Positions 1-4,942 of a stretch of DNA of 6,075 nucleotides are shown piece by piece. Source of the DNA: Pseudobdellovibrionaceae bacterium (GTDB taxonomy: Bacteria; Bdellovibrionota; Bdellovibrionia; Bdellovibrionales; Bdellovibrionaceae); NCBI GenBank assembly GCA_014376325.1, contig JACMRP010000065.1:1-6075 (forward strand), in the 5' to 3' direction. A model generated the notes under the pieces. It had not been told where the DNA came from and ran no database searches. It saw only the letters and a list, made by a program, of their open reading frames with translations. Positions within the stretch are counted from its first letter, which is position 1; each line of letters opens with the position of its first letter. The position numbers and the translations under genes are program-made.

Positions 1-278
1 CCAAGATCGATAATCGAAACTTCGTTCGCGACCACGGCAAATTTTGCATGTGATCGGCTCAGACTTTTATCGTCGACGTAAACTTGAGTTTCAACCGAAC
101 GTCCGATGACAATATCGTTCGAAGCGATCGGATATTGCTTCCCAACGTAGCCCGGGGGACCGATTAATACCACAATCACCGGCGGAGCACTGTCCGCCGC
201 TTGAATTCGGCCCTTAAAGGTATCCGAAGTGATGATGCTCGTCTTTTCCGATATGTCTTTTTGTGATTCGTCATTCAT
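1..278 (-). CDS. dgcB: FHA-domain protein, probable DgcB-type FHA-GGDEF diguanylate cyclase (5' part only)
   Basis: Reading the minus strand from ATG at 278 gives 92 codons that stay open to the window edge, so only the N-terminus is present. Residues 1-30 form a polar, Ser/Thr-rich tail (T13, T17, T20). From about residue 33 an FHA fold is recognisable: hydrophobic strand VIVVLIG (34-40), the GR pair (G59-R60), the phosphothreonine-binding SRSH (74-77) and the start of the DLG strand (91 on). FHA domains bind phosphothreonine peptides. The arrangement resembles B. bacteriovorus DgcB, whose C-terminal GGDEF domain makes cyclic-di-GMP for prey invasion and whose FHA domain is known to recognise a phosphorylated peptide from its own N-terminus. 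The GGDEF part would lie outside the window, so catalysis cannot be confirmed. Start choice: ATG 278 gives a typical-looking N-terminus. An in-frame ATG at 320 overlaps the pgi stop and would add 14 residues. Neither has a strong Shine-Dalgarno. The FHA call is secure; the symbol rests on remembered similarity. Confidence 0.72.
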   Translation of the reverse strand, partial: MNDESQKDISEKTSIITSDTFKGRIQAADSAPPVIVVLIGPPGYVGKQYPIASNDIVIGRSVETQVYVDDKSLSRSHAKFAVVANEVSIIDL

Positions 279-287
279 GGCTACTTT

Positions 288-316
288 ATTATAAGGGCTC
301 GTATTGGCCCCGACAA
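288..316 (-). promoter_or_regulatory. Candidate sigma-70-type promoter for the FHA gene
   Basis: On the minus strand TTGTCG (316 to 311, 4 of 6 matches to the -35 consensus) is followed after exactly 17 nt by a perfect TATAAT (293 to 288). It lies between the pgi stop (317-319) and the ATG at 278. The expected transcription start, near 281, would leave only about 3 nt of leader, so an mRNA made here would be practically leaderless. The element also falls inside the extra codons used if translation starts at ATG 320. The call rests on consensus match only, and a chance TATAAT in an AT-rich junction is possible. Confidence 0.45.
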
Positions 317-1531
317 TCATGCTTTATTTAAAAGGTCTTTTGCTAGTCTCTTGCCTAGTTCAACGCCCGGTTGATCAAAGGCATTAATGTCCAACCATTC
401 ACCGAGCCCGGCAATCACGAGTTCGAACAGCATAAAATAGTAGCTCAGGGACTGCGCATCCAAAACTTTGGTCTTAAGACAAAGCGTGGACACTCCGCTT
501 TTTCGAAGGGCCGCTTCGGTCGCGATCGCTTCGGCTTTCAGCAGGGTTCCCATCGTCTTGCCCTGAAGAATTTGAGTCTCCGCAAACTGGGAGTGTTGCA
601 GTTTTAAGTTTCCACCCTCGGCGTCGTCAAACCGGTGAAACACGACGAATTTGTCCGCGGCACCTTCCATTACTTGCTGTAAAACCGAGTGCTGATCGAC
701 GGCGCCGATTGCCCACATCGGGGTGCTTGCGCGCGGCGCGGGCCTACCTTGCCGATCGGTTTTTTTTCCCAGAGATTCAGCCCACAGTTGATTCAACCAC
801 ATGCCCAGCGAATGGGCGCGAGAATTGTAAAACCAAAATAGCGTGATCCATTGATTCTGCTGGAAGCTTGTCATGAAGTGGGACATCAGGCTTTCAATCA
901 ACGCGCTTCCTTCACGTGCCTGCGCCGCGCCTTCGCGCATTTTCCTTAAATCCATCCCCATAAAGGCTGCGGGCACCAAACCGACTGGCGACAACACCGA
1001 AAATCTACCACCAACATCTAACGGAACTTCGGCGGTCGGCACGTTGTGCTTCTTTGCCCAGTCAGTAAGGGTGTTTGCTTTATTTTCGGTAATCGCTACG
1101 GACTGGCTCGGTAGCGATAAGTTCTGTTCCTTGTACTTTTGATCAATATATTCAAGAGACAGCAGAGTTTCGATCGTGGTCCCGCTCTTTGAAATAAAAA
1201 GCCAGCAAGTGTCTTTCAGACTGCCGATCCGGTTAAAAAGATTTTCGAATTCCACGGCATCCACATTATCAACAAAATGAACATTCTGCGCGCCCACGAC
1301 TTGCACCAACACCCGTCCGCCCAACGAACTTCCGCCGATACCGACCACAACCATACTTTTATATTTCGCTTTAAGATCTCCACCAATTTTTTGCGATTGC
1401 TCCCAAAGATTGGTGCGATCCGGAAGGCTTACGAAACCAATATCCGTTCTTGCCATGAATTTTTTTAAAGAATTCTGGCTCTCTTGCGCGAGCGAAGCAG
1501 GTATAGAATGAGAATTTAGAATTTCGAACAT
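317..1531 (-). CDS. pgi: Glucose-6-phosphate isomerase (short bacterial type)
   Basis: Phosphoglucose isomerase interconverts glucose-6-phosphate and fructose-6-phosphate in the cytoplasm, linking glycolysis/gluconeogenesis to the pentose phosphate route. The 404-aa protein shows the family landmarks in order: GIGGSSLGG (64-72) and the SIS-type sugar-phosphate site SKSGTTIET (114-122); DVGGRFS (172-178); the WAESLGK segment with the probable catalytic Glu252; DQHS with His281; and C-terminal FDQPGVELGK (385-394) with the conserved Lys394. It is shorter than the 549-aa E. coli enzyme and somewhat shorter than Bacillus-type enzymes of about 450 aa, but no active-site motif is missing, so it should be functional. 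ATG 1531 is preceded by AGAGG (1543-1539) at a 7-nt spacing, the clearest Shine-Dalgarno in the left run. The gene lies 39 nt after the metallophosphoesterase, and its TGA stop overlaps a possible ATG of the next gene. Identification is very secure. Confidence 0.96.
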   Translation of the reverse strand: MFEILNSHSIPASLAQESQNSLKKFMARTDIGFVSLPDRTNLWEQSQKIGGDLKAKYKSMVVVGIGGSSLGGRVLVQVVGAQNVHFVDNVDAVEFENLFNRIGSLKDTCWLFISKSGTTIETLLSLEYIDQKYKEQNLSLPSQSVAITENKANTLTDWAKKHNVPTAEVPLDVGGRFSVLSPVGLVPAAFMGMDLRKMREGAAQAREGSALIESLMSHFMTSFQQNQWITLFWFYNSRAHSLGMWLNQLWAESLGKKTDRQGRPAPRASTPMWAIGAVDQHSVLQQVMEGAADKFVVFHRFDDAEGGNLKLQHSQFAETQILQGKTMGTLLKAEAIATEAALRKSGVSTLCLKTKVLDAQSLSYYFMLFELVIAGLGEWLDINAFDQPGVELGKRLAKDLLNKA

Positions 1532-1538
1532 ATTGCAG

Positions 1539-1543
1539 CCTCT
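1539..1543 (-). promoter_or_regulatory. Shine-Dalgarno of pgi, directly behind a hairpin
   Basis: The minus strand reads AGAGG, then 7 nt, then the pgi ATG at 1531. This supports the chosen start. The site directly abuts the 3' arm of the inverted repeat at 1543-1570, so access to it could depend on whether that hairpin is folded. Confidence 0.7.
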
Positions 1544-1570
1544 TTTGCTTTCACTTTTAAGTGAGCAAAA
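1543..1570 (-). repeat. Inverted repeat (hairpin) between the metallophosphoesterase stop and the pgi ribosome binding site
   Basis: On the minus strand TTTTGCT + CACT (1570-1560) pairs with AGTG + AGCAAAA (1556-1543), with a small TTAA loop and a 2-nt AA bulge, about 11 base pairs in all. The repeat begins at the base after the metallophosphoesterase stop codon and ends at the pgi Shine-Dalgarno. No T-tract follows on either strand and the stem is mostly AT, so it does not look like an intrinsic terminator. It may act as an RNA-processing or stability element, or modulate pgi translation. Confidence 0.5.
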
Positions 1571-2686
1571 TTACGAGACCGCAACGTCCTCTTCGATTCG
1601 GTGGTATCCGCGCCATTCTTTCAGGCGTCCGCGGGGTCTGCCCCCGTCTTCGGGATATTCGATCAGTACGTACGTCAATTTCGTGATTTTACCCAAGGAG
1701 ACAATATCCAAAGAAGTCAGTTCCGTCCACGTTCCCGTGTTAAAATATTCTTTGTCACTTGACCACTGGCGATATTGATAAACGTGGGTATGACCGAAAA
1801 TCACCGTATGGACCCGCTCGTCAGTTAACACCCTGCGCGCAGACTCACTCAGATCCGGAAAAATCGCGCTCTCAAGCACCACTTGCAGAATGCGGCGGAT
1901 CGAATAATGACGTCGCGGATCTTTCACGAAGATCGTTTTTGCAAAGTAGGAAATCAGAGACATAAATGACATTACGAGCATTCGCGTCTCATTAAAAATT
2001 GCCCATTTGATCATTTTAGAAAAAGGCCGGATTTTATCGACGTGCGGGTACTTCTGCTTCACCTTCAAAACGAGCTCGACAAAAAAGTGCGAGCCGAACG
2101 GCAAATTCAAAATGGGCTCCGCAAGATCTTTTTTTAGGAAAAACTTTTTCGGGTCCATGCGGTTCGCTGCTTCGTGCATATGCCCGTGCTCAATGTGAAC
2201 GCCATCGAAGAAATAAACGATATTTTTGTAACGTAACGGCGTTCCCACAATGGCATTTAAATAGGCCCGACAAGCCGGCCAAAGCATTGCTTGATCGTGA
2301 TTACCGACGATGTAGGTAATAGAATTACCGGGCTTAGCCCCGAAGTCCGCCATAGCCTTAAATACTTTGCCGTGGCCGCTGATGATCGACTTGATGATTT
2401 CCAACCCGACCGATTCCGTGATGACGGTCAAGAAGTGACCTTTGAAGTCGACTTGCAAACAGTTTAAAAAATCACCGTTAATTATTAATTCCACTTCGTA
2501 GTCGCGGTAGATACCAGAGGAATAGTAATGAATAAACTCTACTAATTTTTCGGCGTAATAAAATTCTTCAAGCGAATTGATCCCGCCGTTTTCTAATATA
2601 CGGCCTTTGCCCAAATGAAGATCGCTAATCACAACTTTGATTTTTTTAATCGCGAGCGGCATTTCGACTGTGGGGACCTGTTCCAT
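1571..2686 (-). CDS. Calcineurin-like metallophosphoesterase with a large helical insertion
   Basis: The 371-aa protein carries the full dinuclear-metal motif set of the calcineurin-like superfamily: SDLH (D22, H24), NGD (D72), GNHD (N129-H130-D131), HGHMH (167-171) and GHTH (H299, H301), followed by NTGTW (316-320). It should therefore be an active phosphoesterase. The substrate cannot be read from the motifs. LpxH-type UDP-diacylglucosamine hydrolases share the overall plan, but to my knowledge they usually have GNRD where this protein has GNHD, so I do not call it lpxH. About 130 residues separate HGH from GHTH, a long insertion. Its segment at about 228-254 is strongly hydrophobic with few charges, which could form a membrane-associating cap. 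There is no signal peptide. The ATG lies 2 nt after the stop of the coiled-coil gene, implying translational coupling. GAAGAAAG about 8-15 nt upstream may help ribosome binding. Confidence 0.85.
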   Translation of the reverse strand: MEQVPTVEMPLAIKKIKVVISDLHLGKGRILENGGINSLEEFYYAEKLVEFIHYYSSGIYRDYEVELIINGDFLNCLQVDFKGHFLTVITESVGLEIIKSIISGHGKVFKAMADFGAKPGNSITYIVGNHDQAMLWPACRAYLNAIVGTPLRYKNIVYFFDGVHIEHGHMHEAANRMDPKKFFLKKDLAEPILNLPFGSHFFVELVLKVKQKYPHVDKIRPFSKMIKWAIFNETRMLVMSFMSLISYFAKTIFVKDPRRHYSIRRILQVVLESAIFPDLSESARRVLTDERVHTVIFGHTHVYQYRQWSSDKEYFNTGTWTELTSLDIVSLGKITKLTYVLIEYPEDGGRPRGRLKEWRGYHRIEEDVAVS

Positions 2687-2688
2687 GA

Positions 2689-3891
2689 CTATTCAGCTTT
2701 CTTCAAAGGAACAACGTTCTCCTCTTTAACCTCTAGATTGCTGAGGGCCAATCGCAAAGCACGTACGGTGCGTTTAAATTGCTCTTGGTTCGTATCAATC
2801 GTCTTGTTAAGTTCGAGAACCTTCCTGCGATAATTATCCAGCTCACTCTCGACATGATCAATTTTTCTTTTCAGCTCGAGGATATTCTCATCCTTAGCCC
2901 TAAGAAGTGCCGACTTTTCGGCCTTGACCAATTCTAGACGATTTTCTAATTCTCGCTCGCGAACGCGGATTTTCTTGAAATCCGATTTCAGGCGGGATTC
3001 TAGTTCTTCGATTTTAAGTCGAGCTTTACCGACTTCGGTCTCTTTGTACTGTAACGTGCCCTTGACGATCAGCAACTCGTTTTGCAAAGAATCGTAAACT
3101 TCTTGTTTTTCGCCTTCTAAAGCAAAAATTCTAGACGTCAGATCTTCTGAACGCTGACTGACAATTTCACCCGCGGATGCGAGCTCTTCGTTTTCTTGAC
3201 GGTACTTTTCAACTTCTTTTTCTAATTCAAGAATGCGCTGTTGCGCCATTTTTAAGCTTTCGGCCTGAAGCAATGTCGCATCGGCCGACGCATAGATGCT
3301 GCCGGCCGACTGCGTTAGACCGCGCAAGCTTCCGAAGCTGACCTTGGGCGCGACCTCTGCCTGTTGACGCGGCTGTCGGTTCGCAAAGCCTTCAACGGCG
3401 ATGGTTCGTTCGCCGTCATCTTGCTCTGGAGTGTAGACGCGCGGTTTTTCTTTCACCATCTCGTTGATGTTTATTGTCTTATCATCGTGTGAAGAGACCG
3501 GGGCAAAACCGTCCGGCAATGCCTCGCGACTTGCCTCGGGGCTCAAGTCATTTCCAGAGTCGAAAGATTCAAACGAATCATCCGAGTTTGGGCCTTTGTA
3601 AATCGGCGAGACCAAATCGTCAGACGAACTTTTTCGTTGTGGAGAAGCTTGCTTTATTTCTTGCCACAAGTGCGCGGCACCGATGTTTGTTTCGTCGAGG
3701 CGTTTACTATCGTCACTCTCGAAGCCGATCAAATTATCCGGAGACGAACCGTCTTCGTAGTCATCCATAAACAGATCCGCCGAAGCATTTTTCTTATGCT
3801 TCGAATCTTGATCACTCAGTTCTTGAACGTCGTTCAAGATCGAATCAATCAAGTCATCTTTAGGTGTCTGTTTTTCCTTTTTCTTTGCCAT
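2689..3891 (-). CDS. Acidic, coiled-coil protein of unknown function with candidate FHA-ligand Thr motifs
   Basis: I do not recognise a family for this 400-aa protein. Residues 1-180 are polar, rich in D, S, E and K, and probably disordered, starting with a Lys-rich MAKKKEK. Residues from about 205 to 385 are a long run of E/K/L/R heptad-like sequence (for example LELEKEVEKY, KIEELESRLK, LELKRKIDHV) typical of a parallel coiled coil. It ends with a short basic tail. There is no signal peptide or membrane segment, so it is predicted cytoplasmic. Three Thr residues sit in similar acidic settings: DETNIG (T68), DDKTINI (T139) and GERTIAV (T163). The last two fit the pThr-x-x-Ile/Val pattern many FHA domains bind, which is notable with an FHA gene in the same run. 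The ATG at 3891 has only a weak ribosome binding site, but the MAKKKEK start is natural and the next Met (42) would remove a conserved-looking segment. The stop lies 2 nt before the metallophosphoesterase start. Confidence 0.8.
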   Translation of the reverse strand: MAKKKEKQTPKDDLIDSILNDVQELSDQDSKHKKNASADLFMDDYEDGSSPDNLIGFESDDSKRLDETNIGAAHLWQEIKQASPQRKSSSDDLVSPIYKGPNSDDSFESFDSGNDLSPEASREALPDGFAPVSSHDDKTININEMVKEKPRVYTPEQDDGERTIAVEGFANRQPRQQAEVAPKVSFGSLRGLTQSAGSIYASADATLLQAESLKMAQQRILELEKEVEKYRQENEELASAGEIVSQRSEDLTSRIFALEGEKQEVYDSLQNELLIVKGTLQYKETEVGKARLKIEELESRLKSDFKKIRVRERELENRLELVKAEKSALLRAKDENILELKRKIDHVESELDNYRRKVLELNKTIDTNQEQFKRTVRALRLALSNLEVKEENVVPLKKAE

Positions 3892-3910
3892 GACTTGATC
3901 TAACTATCGG

Positions 3911-3943
3911 AAAATAAAAGCCCTTTCTTTAATGAAAGGGCTT
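3911..3943 (-). terminator. Rho-independent terminator after pfkB
   Basis: On the minus strand AAGCCCTTTC (3943-3934) and GAAAGGGCTT (3927-3918) form a perfect 10-bp stem around a 6-nt ATTAAA loop, followed by the T-rich tract TTTTATTTT (3919-3911, its first two bases being the stem's last). There is no T-tract on the plus-strand side, so it works only for leftward transcription. It lies 91 nt after the pfkB stop and should end the rlmN-pfkB transcript. Its T-tract finishes only 19 nt before the start codon of the coiled-coil gene. Confidence 0.9.
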
Positions 3944-3974
3944 CGAAGGTAATCAAATTATGGCTTTGGTCCAG

Positions 3975-4010
3975 GGCGCGCCATCGCAAATTCTCAATTA
4001 GAGACGCGCC
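3975..4010 (-). repeat. GC-rich inverted repeat with inner AT hairpin in the pfkB 3' region
   Basis: GGCGCG (3975-3980) and CGCGCC (4005-4010) are exact inverted arms. Inside them TCTC (3992-3995) and GAGA (4001-4004) form a second short stem with a 5-nt loop, leaving an 11-nt bulge on one side. Together with the neighbouring CTAGC/GCTAG pair and the terminator, the transcript's 3' end could fold into three consecutive hairpins. No protein-coding frame is evident here. Confidence 0.4.
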
Positions 4011-4032
4011 TAGCGTGTCCTTCAGGGGCTAG
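4010..4032 (-). repeat. Short inverted repeat immediately after the pfkB stop
   Basis: CTAGC (4010-4014) and GCTAG (4028-4032) are exact inverted arms around a 13-nt loop, which itself contains CC-TTCA-GG. The pfkB stop (4034-4036) directly precedes it in transcription. It is weak on its own and counts only as part of the structured 3' region ending at the terminator. Confidence 0.3.
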
Positions 4033-4033
4033 T

Positions 4034-4942
4034 CTAGATCGTAATCACTTTTTGGTATTGCGCCATTCGTTTGTCGATATCACCGAGGGTCACTTTTGCG
4101 AGTGCCTTGACGCTGAAATCTTCAATCGTGTGACTCGCCAAAATAGTTCCGAATACGCAAGCCTGTTTTAGATCTTTCGTCGTGATCGGTTCTTTTCGGC
4201 TCGCAAGGTAACCGAAGAATCCGCCAGCGAAAGTATCGCCCGCGCCCGTCGGATCAGTGACCTTTGCCGTCGGAAATGCAGGTAATACGAAATAACCGTC
4301 GGCTTTGGTGTATAACATAAATCCGTATTCGCCACGTTTGATGATGACCGCTTCCGGTCCCATTTCAACAAGCTTTGCCGCCGCCGCGATGCCGTTACTT
4401 TCGCGAGTTAGCATGGTCGCTTCGGTTTCGTTGATTAAAACGACATTTACTTTTTTAATGACCTTCAATAGATCTGCGTTTGCGATTTCGATCCAAAAAT
4501 TCATCGTGTCCATTCCGACAAATTTTGGATTTTTCACTTGGCTTAACACTTCTAATTGAAGTGCCGGCGCGATGTTCGCAAGAAACACGAACGGAGAATC
4601 TTTAAAGTGCTCTGGCAATTTTGGATTGAAATGTTCAAACACGTTCAATTCAGTACGGAGCGTTTTCGCTTCGTTCATTTGACCTTCGTATCTGCCTTCC
4701 CAATGAAAAGTCTTGCCCGGAACTTTTTCGAGTCCCGCTAAGTCAACGTTTCGAGATTTCAGAAGCTGGTAATCTGCTTCGTCGTAATCTTCGCCGACAA
4801 CGCCGACAACGCGAACTTTTGCGAGCAAGCTTGCCGCTAAAGAGAAGTAATTTGCGGAACCACCAAGAGCGCGATCCGCGCGCCCAGAAGGGGTTTCGAT
4901 GCTATCATAGGCTAGGCTGCCCACTACTAAAATGTCGCTCAT
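4034..4942 (-). CDS. PfkB-family carbohydrate/nucleoside kinase
   Basis: This 302-aa protein is a ribokinase-like (PfkB) ATP-dependent kinase of normal family length. It starts with the first beta strand ILVVGSLAYDSIET (4-17). The substrate-lid/sugar-binding segment ALGGSANYFS (25-34) follows, then the NETEA motif (171-175) and the second PfkB signature DPTGAGDTFAGG (230-241), with anion-hole glycines and catalytic base Asp236. The region around 79-104 (FHWEGRY to LNVFEHF) is, as I remember, typical of a conserved but poorly characterised subfamily in deltaproteobacteria-like genomes, sometimes encoded near methylthioadenosine phosphorylase. The phosphate acceptor therefore cannot be named; a ribose-type sugar or nucleoside is likelier than fructose-6-phosphate. 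Start: ATG 4942 has GGGAG (4952-4948) 5 nt upstream and gives the canonical N-terminus. It lies inside the end of rlmN with a 38-nt overlap, so the two are co-transcribed and probably coupled. A terminator follows. Confidence 0.9.
   Translation of the reverse strand: MSDILVVGSLAYDSIETPSGRADRALGGSANYFSLAASLLAKVRVVGVVGEDYDEADYQLLKSRNVDLAGLEKVPGKTFHWEGRYEGQMNEAKTLRTELNVFEHFNPKLPEHFKDSPFVFLANIAPALQLEVLSQVKNPKFVGMDTMNFWIEIANADLLKVIKKVNVVLINETEATMLTRESNGIAAAAKLVEMGPEAVIIKRGEYGFMLYTKADGYFVLPAFPTAKVTDPTGAGDTFAGGFFGYLASRKEPITTKDLKQACVFGTILASHTIEDFSVKALAKVTLGDIDKRMAQYQKVITI

Noticed and set aside
760..767. A8 run on the minus strand inside pgi (GGA AAA AAA ACC), a possible -1 slippery site or slippage tract next to the catalytic Glu252
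   Set aside because: The -1 frame reaches a stop after five codons, giving only a truncated, inactive enzyme. No stimulatory structure is evident, and such runs are common at Lys-Lys codons.
1543..1570. Inverted repeat before pgi considered as an intrinsic terminator
   Set aside because: No T-tract follows on either strand, the stem is AT-rich and the pgi Shine-Dalgarno comes directly after it. It is kept only as a hairpin.
1532..1600. A dedicated pgi promoter (TTGCGG with TTAAAA) spanning the end of the phosphoesterase gene
   Set aside because: Both boxes match consensus at only about 3 of 6 positions, and the -10 candidate falls in the hairpin loop. Read-through from upstream is a simpler explanation.
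2129..2135. A7 run on the minus strand inside the metallophosphoesterase (CTA AAA AAA GAT)
   Set aside because: It simply encodes Lys-Lys in an AT-rich Lys/Phe segment. There is no Shine-Dalgarno-like stimulator or sensible alternative product.
3975..3982. GGCGCGCC perfect 8-bp palindrome
   Set aside because: A single short palindrome with no second copy or known operator context. It is only noted as one arm of the larger inverted repeat.
4905..4942. The 38-nt rlmN-pfkB overlap as evidence of a frameshift or a fused protein
   Set aside because: The rlmN tail after CGQL is variable in the family, and pfkB has its own good Shine-Dalgarno (GGGAG) and a canonical N-terminus. Normal overlapping genes explain it.
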